From NCBI GenBank assembly GCA_040218145.1, contig JAVJQK010000111.1:1-36672 (forward strand): 36,672 nt of DNA, read 5' to 3'. Made by a program: the position numbers and the translations under genes. Positions within the stretch are counted from its first letter, which is position 1; each line of letters begins with the position of its first letter. Source of the DNA: Sandaracinaceae bacterium. GTDB lineage: Bacteria; Myxococcota_A; Polyangia; Polyangiales; Sandaracinaceae. This document shows positions 24,779-33,282 of the stretch, piece by piece. Below the pieces are notes generated by a model. It was given only the letters and a program-made list of their open reading frames with translations, was not told the DNA's origin and did no database searches.

Positions 24779-24931
24779 TCAGTCGAGCACGCGGTACGAC
24801 CGGACGTGCTCTCTGAAGCGCCGCAGCCACGCGTCGCCGCTCGCCTCGGGCGCGCGCGCGACGACCACGAAGAAGCGAGCGTCCTCGCGAAAGAACGCGC
24901 AGTAGAACCGGACCGGGCCCGCGGTGGAGCG
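24779..24931 (-). pseudogene. Gene fragment, copy 2 of a duplicated C-terminus
   Basis: Near-identical to 23065-23218. The minus strand reads GPVRFYCAFFREDARFFVVV, then ARAPEASGDAWLRRFREHV and SYRVLD-stop. Homology to copy 1 is lost abruptly at about 24931, 14 bp before the stop of the next minus-strand gene, so its 5' part is missing. Differences from copy 1 are scattered, several at wobble positions. That suggests both descend from a coding sequence under some selection before decay. Confidence 0.5.
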
Positions 24932-24944
24932 CCCGCGCGGGCGA

Positions 24945-25628
24945 TCAGTAGACGGACTCGCGGCTCAGGCTGGAGCGCAGCGGATGCGGGGTCTTCCGGA
25001 GCCGCTCCGCGAGCTCGTCGCGCGCAGTCTCGCCGCCCTCGACGATGTGCTTCAGCTCGGGGAGGGTCAGCAGCTTGAGGCTCGCGAGCCGAATGGACGA
25101 GAGCGGGCCTTGCACCGACTCGGGGACGGGCGGCGCGACGAGGCCGACGAGCACACCGACGCGACCCTCGCCGTTGACGAAGCGCGGCCGGGCTTCGTCG
25201 GGGATGGGGACGTCGTAGAGCTCGGTGGAGATGCAGCCGAGCTCGTCGAGCAGCGAGTGGATGTGGCCGTGCCCCGCGACCTGGGTGGCGAAGCCGGCGA
25301 CGATCTGGAAGATCCAGCTCTCCGTCAGCGGCAGCTCCACGTCGGTCACGCCGAAGACCTCCATCGCGAACCCGTTCTGCGACGGCGGGTCACGCCAGGA
25401 GTCGTCGAACGGGTCGGAGAGCCCGTCGGTGGCCAGCACGATCCCGTCCGGCCCGCGGATGGTCTTGTAGGCCTGTCGCAGGTTGGGCCACGCTGGCGCC
25501 CCGGTGAACGCCGGGTTGATCATCGGCGCGAGCACGTGCGGATCGACGGCTCCGCACGCCGCCCACGCCGCGTCCCGGGCGCGGAAGGTTTCTTCACAGA
25601 GCCGCTCGTGTGTCGCCTGGTCGAACAT
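24945..25628 (-). CDS. Hypothetical protein, weak similarity to suppressor-of-fused (SUFU) domain
   Basis: This 227-aa cytoplasmic protein has no signal peptide or membrane helix. Segments such as GFAMEVFGVTDVELPLTESW, IFQIVAGFATQVAGHGHIHS and VGVLVGLVAPPVP, then IRLASLKLLTLPELKHIV, recall bacterial SUFU-domain proteins, some of which are immunity proteins, but I cannot confirm this by eye. ATG 25628 (MFDQATHERLCEETF) was chosen. The open frame continues 57 codons upstream through a hairpin-rich region with poor coding character. TACCTT lies 11 nt before the ATG. The 3' end abuts the truncated gene fragment at 24931. Confidence 0.6.
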   Translation of the reverse strand: MFDQATHERLCEETFRARDAAWAACGAVDPHVLAPMINPAFTGAPAWPNLRQAYKTIRGPDGIVLATDGLSDPFDDSWRDPPSQNGFAMEVFGVTDVELPLTESWIFQIVAGFATQVAGHGHIHSLLDELGCISTELYDVPIPDEARPRFVNGEGRVGVLVGLVAPPVPESVQGPLSSIRLASLKLLTLPELKHIVEGGETARDELAERLRKTPHPLRSSLSRESVY

Positions 25629-25874
25629 GACTGGAGCAGAAGGTAGCGGTCGCGGATGATGCCCGTCGAGCGGGGCTGGTACTCGCGGCCCGAAATCCGT
25701 TCCGTCTTTCGGGCACGCGAGTCCTGACCGTTCATTCTCGGAGGGGCTGTCCCAGCCCCTCCCCCCACGCGAGTGAATCGCGTGGGGCCCCCTTCCCAAT
25801 CGAGTCCCGTCGACCCTTCGACGTCAGGGGTGTCGGCTTCGCCGAAACCCGGAACGCACTTCGGGTCGCCGGTA
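25629..25874. other. Intergenic region with clustered hairpins
   Basis: This 246-bp gap lies between a divergent-start hypothetical gene (25628, minus) and the 3' end of the ABC operon (25875, minus). It has lower GC and no coding character. Its right half is almost wholly made of short inverted repeats (25740-25866, listed separately). The hairpins may terminate the ABC operon transcript. Confidence 0.6.
25740..25866. repeat. Cluster of five tandem inverted repeats
   Basis: Five non-overlapping palindromes follow one another. 25740-25762 has a 10-bp stem GGAGGGGCTG with loop TCC. 25763-25787 has a 10-bp stem CCCCACGCGA with loop GTGAA. 25808-25823 has stem CGTCGA with loop CCCT. 25833-25845 has stem TCGGC with loop TTC. 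25847-25866 has stem ACCCG with a 10-nt loop. The first two are perfect and strong. The series resembles the one at 36535-36652. Confidence 0.75.
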
Positions 25875-26576
25875 CTACTCGCGGCGCTCGTCGGAGCGGA
25901 CGCGGCCGTCGACGAGGGTGACGACGCGATCGCACGCGGCGGCGAGGCGCTCGTCGTGGGTGACGACCACGAAGGTGAGCCGCAGGTCGCGGTTGAGGCG
26001 GCGCATCTCCTCGAAGACCTCGTCGCCGGTCTCGGTGTCGAGGTTGCCGGTCGGCTCGTCGGCCAGCACGACCGAGGGCTCGGCCACCAGCGCGCGCGCC
26101 ACGGCGACCCGCTGACGCTGACCGCCGCTCATCGCCGACGGCTTGCGCGCGCCGAGCTCCGCGATGCCGAGGCGGGCGAGCGCGGCCTGGGCTCGCTCGA
26201 GCGCGCCGCTGGAGACGCGGCCCTGCCGCACCGCGATCGGCATCGCGACGTTCTCGGCCGCGGTCAGCGCGGGCAGGAGGTGATGGAACTGGAAGACGAA
26301 GCCGAGCGCCTCGCCGCGCAGGCGCGTGCGGTCGGCGTCGTCGAGCTCTGTGGTCTCCTCGTCGCCGATGAAGAGCCGGCCCTCGTCCGGGCGGTCGAGC
26401 AGGCCGATGACGTTGAGCAGGGTGCTCTTGCCCGAGCCGCTCGGGCCCATGATCGCGAGGAGCTGCCCGCGCGGGACCTCGAGGTCGATGCCGTGCAGGA
26501 CGCGCACCGCGCTCGGGCCGTCGCCGTACGACTTGGTGATGCCCTCGAGGCGCAGGCTGGGCGTGTCCTCAGGCAT
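25875..26576 (-). CDS. ABC transporter ATP-binding protein, LolD/MacB type
   Basis: This 233-aa ATPase powers an FtsX-type permease. It shows Walker A GPSGSGKS (44-51), Q-loop Gln96, signature [15 protein letters not shown] (149-163), Walker [13 protein letters not shown] (169-180) and H-loop His207 (VVVTHD). The EPTGNLD signature is typical of the LolD/MacB/FtsE group, which drive lipoprotein release or tripartite efflux rather than substrate translocation through the membrane. The ATG lies inside the end of the permease gene (8-bp overlap), so this is the last gene of a three-gene operon. Adaptor plus permease plus ATPase suggests MacAB-like efflux or export. Substrate unknown. Confidence 0.93.
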   Translation of the reverse strand: MPEDTPSLRLEGITKSYGDGPSAVRVLHGIDLEVPRGQLLAIMGPSGSGKSTLLNVIGLLDRPDEGRLFIGDEETTELDDADRTRLRGEALGFVFQFHHLLPALTAAENVAMPIAVRQGRVSSGALERAQAALARLGIAELGARKPSAMSGGQRQRVAVARALVAEPSVVLADEPTGNLDTETGDEVFEEMRRLNRDLRLTFVVVTHDERLAAACDRVVTLVDGRVRSDERRE

Positions 26577-27789
26577 TGCGGATCGCCACCACCGGGTCGA
26601 GGCGCGCCGCGCGGCGCGCGGGCCACGCGGCGGCCACCAGCCCCACCGCGACCGCGCCCGCCACCGTCGCTGCGAAGAGGCTCGGGGGCATCTCGACCGG
26701 GAACTGCGGCGTGCCGTCCGGGTTGGCGCCGAGGCCCTCGAAGAGCTTGCCCAGCCCGTACCCCGCCCCGCAGCCGACCAGGGAGCCGAACAGCGCGAGG
26801 AAGGCGCCTTGCCAGAGGAAGACGCGCATCACCAGCACCCGGCTCGCGCCGCCCGCGCGCAGGATCCCGATCTCGCCCGACTTCTGCACGACCGAGACGA
26901 CGAGCACGCTGCTGATGCCCATCGCCACCGCGATGACCACGAAGAGGGTGATCAGGAAGCCGGAGTTGCTCTGGCCCTCGAGGCCGACGAGGAGCTGCCC
27001 GTTGGTGCGCATCCAGCTGTCGGCGACGAGCCCGCTGTCGGCCGCGATGCGGTCGGCCACGCGGTCGGCGTCGAAGACGTCGTCGACCCGGACGTGGATG
27101 TCGGAGACGCCGCCCACGATCGACAGCAGCGTCTGGCCGCTCCGGAGCGGGAGGATCACCCAGCGGCGGTTCACGTCTCGGTTGCCGAGGTCGAAGACGC
27201 CCGACACGCGGAAGCGCTGGCCGAAGCCGCTCGCCGGGCGCACGCGCAAGGTGTCGCCCACTTCGATGCCGAGGTCGTCGGCCAGCTCCTCGCCGATCAG
27301 CGCCTCGCCGCCGCCGAGGGAGTAGCGGCCCTCGGTGATTCGGCTCGCGAGCGGGATCACGCGATCGATCCGGTCGGGGAAGCCGGCGATGACCACCACC
27401 GCGCGGTTGGCCGAGCCGCGCACCGCGAGCGCGGGGCCGGTCGCGATGGGAGAGGCGGCGGCCACCCCGGGCCACTCGTCGAGCCGCGCCGTCAGGGCCT
27501 GCCACGAGGCGACGCTCCGCAGCCGCTGATCGGGCTGCACGCGCTGGCGCAGGAGCACCTCGCCGTCCCGGGCGTCGCGCACGTCGAGGGGCGCCTCCCG
27601 CGGGGCGTGCACGACCACGTGCGGCTGGCTGCCGAGGGTGCGCTCGATGAGCGAGGCCTGCAGCCCGCTCAGCAGGCCGGTGAGGAAGACGACCACCGCC
27701 GAGCCGAGCGCCACGCCGCCGACGATGAGCAGGGTCTGCGAGCGGCCCTCGCGCAGGAAGCGCAGGGCGAGGAAGAGATCGGTGATCAC
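26569..27789 (-). CDS. ABC transporter permease, FtsX/LolC-E/MacB-like
   Basis: This 406-aa permease has one N-terminal membrane helix (about 17-40, TLLIVGGVALGSAVVVFLTG), a large periplasmic domain (about 42-270) and three C-terminal helices. The latter include LITLFVVIAVAMGISSVLVV, FLWQGAFLALFGSLVGCGAG and FAATVAGAVAVGLVAAAWPA, ending [16 protein letters not shown], the usual FtsX-type tail. This is the four-helix LolCE/MacB layout, which works with periplasmic partners by mechanotransmission. The GTG start overlaps the adaptor stop by 4 bp (GTGA) and the end overlaps the ATPase ATG by 8 bp, so expression is coupled. Confidence 0.9.
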   Translation of the reverse strand: MITDLFLALRFLREGRSQTLLIVGGVALGSAVVVFLTGLLSGLQASLIERTLGSQPHVVVHAPREAPLDVRDARDGEVLLRQRVQPDQRLRSVASWQALTARLDEWPGVAAASPIATGPALAVRGSANRAVVVIAGFPDRIDRVIPLASRITEGRYSLGGGEALIGEELADDLGIEVGDTLRVRPASGFGQRFRVSGVFDLGNRDVNRRWVILPLRSGQTLLSIVGGVSDIHVRVDDVFDADRVADRIAADSGLVADSWMRTNGQLLVGLEGQSNSGFLITLFVVIAVAMGISSVLVVSVVQKSGEIGILRAGGASRVLVMRVFLWQGAFLALFGSLVGCGAGYGLGKLFEGLGANPDGTPQFPVEMPPSLFAATVAGAVAVGLVAAAWPARRAARLDPVVAIRNA

Positions 27790-28982
27790 GGCGCGGCCCG
27801 CGCGGGGCTGCCCGCCTCGAGCGAGGCGTCGATCACGAAGACGGCGCGCTCCCCCTCGCGGAGGCCGTCGGTCACCTGCAGCTGCTCGTCGCCGCGGAGG
27901 CCGAGCGTGACGGGGCGGCGGGCCAGGCGGCCGCCTTCGACGACCCAGACCCAGGGCGCGTCGGTCGCGGCGTCTTGCACGAGCGAGGCCGGCAACACGA
28001 GCGCGTCGTCGGCGCGGGCGACCTCGATCTCGACCGAGACGGTCATGTTGGGGCGGAGGAAGTCGATGGTCTCGGTCGGGAGCAGGCGCACCTCCACCGT
28101 GCCGCGCTCGGGGTCGACCGAGGGCGCGATGAAGCTCACCCGCGCGTCGAAGGGGTGGTCGGCGTAGGCGTCACAGAGCACGCGCGCGGGCTGGTCGATG
28201 GCGAGCTGCGAGAGGTGGCGCTCGTCGGGGTCGACGCTGAGGATCGGTGGGCCGTCGGCCGCCATCACGAAGAGCACCGCGCCGGGCCGAGCGGTGTCTC
28301 CCTGCTCCACGCGGCGCTCGAGGATCACGCCGGCGACCGGGGCGGAGATCGTGGTCTGGGTCAGGCGCTCCTCCGCGAGCGAGAGGTTGGCGAGCGCCTC
28401 GCCGACGGCGGCGGTGGCCGCGCGCCGGTCCGCGCCCCGGGCCGCGCTCAGCTCGAGCTCCGCGCCCCGCTCGGCGCTGCGGGCGCGGGAGAGCGCGTCG
28501 CGCGCGGCGTCGAGGCGGTCCCGTGGCCACGCGCCGGTGGAGACGAGGCGCTGCGCCTGCTCGAAGGCGCGCTCGGCCTCGCTGAGCTGACTCTGCGCGG
28601 TCGAGAGGCTCTGCTGGGCCACGCCCGGCGCGATGCGGCGGCTGCGCCCGCTCGCGGCCTGGGTGCGCGCGAGGGTGGCCCGCGCCCGCGCGACCTCCGC
28701 CTCGGCCGCGGTGGCCTCGAGCCGCGCGAGCACCTGCCCCGCCTCCACCGCGTCGCCCTCGTCGGCGAGCACCTCGAGCACCGGCGCCTCGGCGCGGGCG
28801 GCCAGCTCCACCTCGGCCGGCGGCAGCACGCGCCCGCTCACGAGCACGGTCTGCACCGCGTCGGCCCGCTCCACCGCGGTCGCGGCGAGCTCCGGCCCGC
28901 GCACCTGCCGCACGACGATCCACGCCGCGATCGCGGCGAGCGCCACGCCGCCCAACATCTTGCCCCAGTGCTCGCGCAACAT
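27786..28982 (-). CDS. Periplasmic adaptor (HlyD/RND membrane fusion protein)
   Basis: This 398-aa membrane fusion protein starts with a single N-terminal anchor (MLGGVALAAIAAWIVV, about 9-24). A lipoyl-like half (PVLEVLADEGDAVEAGQVLA, about 70-89), a coiled-coil hairpin rich in Ala/Glu/Arg (about 95-205) and the matching second half (ISAPVAGVILERRVEQGDTA) follow, then beta-barrel domains. It would bridge the FtsX-type permease to an outer-membrane channel. No TolC-like gene lies nearby. It is the first gene of the operon, with an upstream gap of 100 bp shared with the divergent beta-helix lipoprotein. Confidence 0.9.
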   Translation of the reverse strand: MLREHWGKMLGGVALAAIAAWIVVRQVRGPELAATAVERADAVQTVLVSGRVLPPAEVELAARAEAPVLEVLADEGDAVEAGQVLARLEATAAEAEVARARATLARTQAASGRSRRIAPGVAQQSLSTAQSQLSEAERAFEQAQRLVSTGAWPRDRLDAARDALSRARSAERGAELELSAARGADRRAATAAVGEALANLSLAEERLTQTTISAPVAGVILERRVEQGDTARPGAVLFVMAADGPPILSVDPDERHLSQLAIDQPARVLCDAYADHPFDARVSFIAPSVDPERGTVEVRLLPTETIDFLRPNMTVSVEIEVARADDALVLPASLVQDAATDAPWVWVVEGGRLARRPVTLGLRGDEQLQVTDGLREGERAVFVIDASLEAGSPARAAP

Positions 28983-29082
28983 CGTCGGCGCTCCAACTAC
29001 CCCCCGACGCCGAGGCTACCAACTCGGGGACGGCGAAGGTGGATCCCGACTGGGCGAGGCGCGTCCGGTATGATCGAGCGCG

Positions 29083-30363
29083 ATGGTCCGCTCCCTGTCG
29101 TACACGGCCTTCTTCGCGCTGTTCCTCGCTGCCTGCTCGGGGCCGAGTCCCGCCCCCGACGCGGGGAGCCCTCCACTCGACGCGAGCGCGCGTCTCGACG
29201 CGGCGTCCCGGAGCGACGCGGGCACGCCTCCGGTCGACGCGGGCCGCGAACCCGACGACGCCGGCGTGCGCGACGCGGGCGCGGAGCCGGACGCGGGGAC
29301 CGACGCGGGGACCGACGCGGGGATCGACGGGGGCGTGGAGGCGGGCCCGTTCCAGCTCTTCGTGGCCACCGACGGCGACGACACGAGCCCGGGCACCCGC
29401 GCGAGGCCGCTCCGGACCCTCGAGCGCGCGCACGCGATGTTGATGGCGTCGCGCCCGGGAAGCGACGTGGAGATTCGCATCGCGCCGGGCGTCTACGTCG
29501 GCCAGCACGTCGTCTGGCGCTACTTCGACGCGGCCCACACCACGCGCTTCCTCCCCCGCGACTGGACCGGATCCGGCACGCCCGAGCGCCCCGTGTTCGA
29601 TGGCGACGGCGCCCGGATGCTCTTCTACCTGAATCGCACGTCGGCCAGGAGCGGCGCGCGCACCAACCTCGAGTTCCACTGGCTGCACCTGCGCGACTAC
29701 GTCGTCGCCGGCCTCACCTTCGCGAGCAACCGCGATGACCCCGCCGGCTTCTCGAGTCACAACCGGGTCGAGGACTGTGTGTTCGAGGACATCGGGAACG
29801 TCGGCGGCGAGCCCGACGCGGGCCTCGGCGGCGTGGTCCTCAGCAACACGCGCGACAGCGCCGTCCTGCGCAGCACCTTCCGACGCCTGGTCAACACGCC
29901 GGCGGACGCGGGGCTGATCCACGGCGTCTATCTCTCGCACCACGCGACCGGGAACGTGGTCAGCCACAACACCTTCCGAACCATCTCCGGCGACCCCATC
30001 CGCGTGCGCGACGCGAGCCACTTCAACACCTTCCACCACAACACCTTCCGCGACGCGGGCGAGGCGGCGATCTTCGGAGACTGGTACTGCCATGACCGCC
30101 CCGAGTGCGTGCGCAGGGAGTGCCCGTCGTTCGGCAACGCGCTCCGCTACAGCGACCTGGGCTGCACGGGCCACGGCGGCGCGGTCGTCCCGCTCTTCTA
30201 TTTCCACCACGGCCGGGCCTGCGTCCCGAGCGGCTGCCCCGACCTCTTCATGTCGGGCGAGTCGCGTCTCGTGACGTCGGGCAACTCGCTCCCGGACCGA
30301 GACGGCGACGGGACCGCCGACTGCTCGCTCGGCCCGACGCAGCCTCGCGGCTCCTGCCCCTGA
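29083..30363 (+). CDS. Beta-helix lipoprotein with DAG-repeat linker
   Basis: This 426-aa lipoprotein has the signal segment AFFALFLAACSG with lipobox LAAC. A ~70-residue Asp/Ala/Gly linker containing tandem DAGTDAGTDAGID (12-bp repeats near 29293) follows. The body opens with LFVATDGDDTSPGTRARPLR, the standard start of secreted parallel beta-helix (DUF1565-like) proteins. Coil repeats come after it, such as NRVEDCVFEDIGNVGG, GNVVSHNTFRTISGDP and FNTFHHNTFRDAGEAA, plus a Cys-containing C-terminus. TATGAT (29069-29074) lies 8 nt before the ATG, a strong leaderless -10 candidate. It is the third beta-helix surface protein in this window. Enzyme activity unknown. Confidence 0.83.
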   Translation: MVRSLSYTAFFALFLAACSGPSPAPDAGSPPLDASARLDAASRSDAGTPPVDAGREPDDAGVRDAGAEPDAGTDAGTDAGIDGGVEAGPFQLFVATDGDDTSPGTRARPLRTLERAHAMLMASRPGSDVEIRIAPGVYVGQHVVWRYFDAAHTTRFLPRDWTGSGTPERPVFDGDGARMLFYLNRTSARSGARTNLEFHWLHLRDYVVAGLTFASNRDDPAGFSSHNRVEDCVFEDIGNVGGEPDAGLGGVVLSNTRDSAVLRSTFRRLVNTPADAGLIHGVYLSHHATGNVVSHNTFRTISGDPIRVRDASHFNTFHHNTFRDAGEAAIFGDWYCHDRPECVRRECPSFGNALRYSDLGCTGHGGAVVPLFYFHHGRACVPSGCPDLFMSGESRLVTSGNSLPDRDGDGTADCSLGPTQPRGSCP

Positions 30364-30386
30364 CGCGCTCCGAGCTCGGACCCGGA

Positions 30387-32018
30387 TCAGAAGCTGACGA
30401 AGCCGTTGCGCAGGTCGTTGCCGCGGCCGGTGGCCCACAGGACGCAGGCGTCGGTGGAGCCGGGGACGGTGTAGACGAGGACCTGGCGCTCGCGGTCGTC
30501 GCCGTCCTTCAAGCTGACGACGATCTCGAGCGCGCCGTCGCCGTCCACGTCCGCGATCGTCGGGACGGGCATCGCGCCGCGGCCGGGGAGCGGGACGCGA
30601 TGCTGCTCGGCGCCGTTCGCGCCGAGCACGAAGAGGGCGCTCTGGTCCGCGTCGGGCGAGTAGGTCGCGAAGACGATCTCGGGCACGCCGTCGCCCGAGA
30701 GATCGGCGACGGCGACGCCCGCGGTGAGCACGCGGTCGAGGGTGGTGTAGGTCGCCTCCCAGAGCGGCTCGGCCCGCGCGTCGACGGCGTGGATGCGGCC
30801 GTCGAAGCCGGCGAAGACCATCTCCGGGCCGGCGCGCTCGGGGTCGAGATCGACCACCGCGACCTGGTTGGTGGCGCCGACCACGTTCGTGCCCTCGTAG
30901 TCCCAGAGCCCCGCGAGGTAGTCGGGCGCGTGGAACGGCGTCGACCAGGCGTCGAGCCGGCTGCCGTCGGGGTGCAGCACCCAGAGGGCCACGCCGCGGA
31001 GGCGATCGTCCTGCGACGCGTTCTGCACCGAGCCGAGCACGATCAGATCGTTGGCGCCGTCTCCGTCCACGTCGGCGATCGCGGGCGCCGAGTTGGTGAA
31101 GTGCGCCTGGTTCGCGCTCGCCTCCTCGGGCGCCCAGCCCTGCCGCGCCTCGTCGTAGTCGTGGAGGAAGCGAACGCCCGAGAACTTGGTCCGGCCCTCG
31201 AACATCGACGCGGCGTCGAAGGCGCGCCCCGCGCCGTCGTGCAGGCTGAGATAGGCGTTGTCTTGCGTGGCGAAGACGTCCATCGCGCCGTCGCCGTTCA
31301 CGTCGCCGAGCGCGACGTTCTGATCGTAGCCGCCGGTCACGTAACACGCGTCGTCGCAGCCGGCGGCCCCGGTGGTGTTCGGGGGGAAGCCCGCGACGAA
31401 GCTCCCGTCGTCGTTGACCGCGATGACGATGTCGCGCTGGCCGCCGCCGCTCAGCGGGTTGGTGGTGACCGCGACCAGCTCGAGGCGTCCGTCGCCGTCG
31501 ATGTCGCCGCCCGCGAGCGAGCGGAGCTCGTCCTGCCACGCGACGGGGAAGCCGGGCCGCTCCGCGCCGTCGGGGCCGAAGAGGTGGATCTGTCCGCGCG
31601 CGGCCACCGCGACCTCGAGGCCGGGCGCCTCCGGCACCACGTCGGCGACGACGGGGCTCGCCCAGATGCGCCCCTCGACCTCGGCCCGGAAGACGACCTC
31701 GCCGTCGAGGTGCCAGCCCAGCAACAGGCCGTGACGCGCGGCGAGGATCTCGGCCTCACCGTCGCCATCGAGGTCGGCGACCGCCGGGGAGCCGAGCCAC
31801 GCCTCGTGCCAGCGATCGAAGAGGGTGGCTACGAGGGTGGGGGCCTGCGCCGTGGCCGCGCCGCCCGACGACTCACACGCGGCCGGAGGCGGCGGGGGGA
31901 GGGCGGCGTCGCGGAGAGTGGGCGAGCCCGAGTCCGAAGTCGGGGCGACGCCGCCGTCGTCGCAGCCCGCGAGACAGGTGGCGAGACAGAGGAGACTCGA
32001 GGAGAGCAGGCGCGCCAT
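30387..32018 (-). CDS. FG-GAP/VCBS repeat lipoprotein
   Basis: This 543-aa predicted lipoprotein begins MARLLSSSLLCLATCLAGC (lipobox LAGC). The rest is built of FG-GAP-like blades with Ca-binding DxDxDG loops: AVADLDGDGEAEILAA, GDIDGDGRLELVAV, GDVNGDGAMDVFAT, IADVDGDGANDLIVL, VADLSGDGVPEIVFA and IADVDGDGALEIVVS. That fits a seven-bladed integrin-alpha-like propeller on the cell surface. ATG 32018 gives a clean signal peptide; the open frame extends further but lacks one. TAGAAT (32026-32031 on the minus strand) sits 7 nt before the ATG. Probable adhesion or surface-binding role, inferred from the fold. Confidence 0.88.
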   Translation of the reverse strand: MARLLSSSLLCLATCLAGCDDGGVAPTSDSGSPTLRDAALPPPPPAACESSGGAATAQAPTLVATLFDRWHEAWLGSPAVADLDGDGEAEILAARHGLLLGWHLDGEVVFRAEVEGRIWASPVVADVVPEAPGLEVAVAARGQIHLFGPDGAERPGFPVAWQDELRSLAGGDIDGDGRLELVAVTTNPLSGGGQRDIVIAVNDDGSFVAGFPPNTTGAAGCDDACYVTGGYDQNVALGDVNGDGAMDVFATQDNAYLSLHDGAGRAFDAASMFEGRTKFSGVRFLHDYDEARQGWAPEEASANQAHFTNSAPAIADVDGDGANDLIVLGSVQNASQDDRLRGVALWVLHPDGSRLDAWSTPFHAPDYLAGLWDYEGTNVVGATNQVAVVDLDPERAGPEMVFAGFDGRIHAVDARAEPLWEATYTTLDRVLTAGVAVADLSGDGVPEIVFATYSPDADQSALFVLGANGAEQHRVPLPGRGAMPVPTIADVDGDGALEIVVSLKDGDDRERQVLVYTVPGSTDACVLWATGRGNDLRNGFVSF

Positions 32019-32151
32019 GGGCTCGATTCTACCCCGGGCGACCGCCGACGTGTGGAGGCCGGCGCGTGCCCGTCGTGGCAGCGCGCCCCGGCGCGCGGAC
32101 GCGAGCTCGGACGGATCGGGCGGGGGCACGCGCGTTGCTCTCACCATAGAC

Positions 32152-33282
32152 GTGAAACACGACCTCGCGTGGGCCCGCCGCACCCTCGATGACGACCCCC
32201 GGACCTCGGCTGACGAGGCCGGGCTTCGCTACGTGGACGGCGAGGAGCCGGGCTATGGCCGTCGCAAGCGCGGCCGCGGCTTCTCGTACCTCGACCTCGA
32301 CGGAGAGACGGTGCGCTCGGCGCAGCTGCGGGGGCGCTTCGACCGGCTCGTGATCCCGCCCGCGTGGACCGAGGTGTGGATCTGTCGCGACCGGCGAGGT
32401 CACATCCAGGCCACCGGCCGGGACGACGCGGGGCGCAAGCAGTACCTCTATCACCCGGACTGGCGGCGGGCGCGCGACCGCCACAAGTACGACCGGGTCG
32501 TCGCCTTCGGCAAGGTCCTGCCGCGCATTCGACAGCAGGTGGAGCGCGATCTCGAAGGAGAGGGGCTCTCGCGCGGGCGCGTGCTCGCGTCGGTCGTCCG
32601 CTTGCTCGAGACGACCCTCGTCCGGGTCGGCAACGACGAGTACGCGCGCAAGCACGAGCACTACGGCCTGACCACCATCCGCAAGAAGCACGTCGTGCGC
32701 GACGGGGACGACGCGGAGGTGGTGCTCGACTTCAAGGCGAAGTCGGGCAAGGACTGGCGCGTCGAGATCGACGATCCGGAGCTGGTGGAGATCATCGTCG
32801 AGAGTCTGGAGACGCCCGGCTACGAGCTCTTCAAGTACTTCGACGACGACGGTCGGAGGCGCGACGTGACCTCCGAGGACGTCAACGCCTACCTGCGCGA
32901 GGCGGCGCAGGCCCGGGTCACCGCGAAGGACTTCCGCACCTGGGCCGGCACCGTGCTCGCGGCGGTCGCGCTCGAGGAGATCGAGCGGGTCGATGACGAG
33001 GCGCGTCACGACCGCCGCCTGCTCCGCGCGATCGAGCGCGTGGCGAAGGAGCTCGGCAACACCGTCGCGGTCTGTCGCTCCTGCTACATCCACCCCGAGG
33101 TCCTCAGCCCCAGCGAGGAGGACATCGCCGCGGTCGCGGCCGCGGTCCGAGACAGGGCCCAGGTGAAGCTCCGGGACGAGCTCGCGCTGCTCCGCCCGGA
33201 GGAGGCGGCGGTGCTGGCCTACCTCGAGCAGCGCCTCGACCAGCGCAGCCGCCGCGTCGAGCCCGTGCGCCTCGCGTCCTGA
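32152..33282 (+). CDS. DNA topoisomerase IB
   Basis: This ~376-aa type IB topoisomerase relaxes supercoils by a 3'-phosphotyrosyl intermediate. Conserved parts are the N-terminal GFSYLDLDGETV and IPPAWTEVWIC, then GHIQATGRDDAGRKQYLYHP. The catalytic region has RVGNDEYARKHEHYGLTTIR with its active Arg, a following KKH and FKAKSGKDW with Lys. The nucleophile is probably Tyr312 in CRSCYIHPEVL. There is no ATG; GTG 32152 (VKHDLAWARRTL) is the best start, since the open frame upstream is antisense to the FG-GAP gene. The stop abuts the AraC gene stop with no gap. Confidence 0.9.
   Translation: MKHDLAWARRTLDDDPRTSADEAGLRYVDGEEPGYGRRKRGRGFSYLDLDGETVRSAQLRGRFDRLVIPPAWTEVWICRDRRGHIQATGRDDAGRKQYLYHPDWRRARDRHKYDRVVAFGKVLPRIRQQVERDLEGEGLSRGRVLASVVRLLETTLVRVGNDEYARKHEHYGLTTIRKKHVVRDGDDAEVVLDFKAKSGKDWRVEIDDPELVEIIVESLETPGYELFKYFDDDGRRRDVTSEDVNAYLREAAQARVTAKDFRTWAGTVLAAVALEEIERVDDEARHDRRLLRAIERVAKELGNTVAVCRSCYIHPEVLSPSEEDIAAVAAAVRDRAQVKLRDELALLRPEEAAVLAYLEQRLDQRSRRVEPVRLAS

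Noticed and set aside
28171-31539. 1122-codon open frame on the minus strand
   Set aside because: It crosses the adaptor gene, the beta-helix lipoprotein and the FG-GAP gene in the wrong frame. It is compositional shadow.
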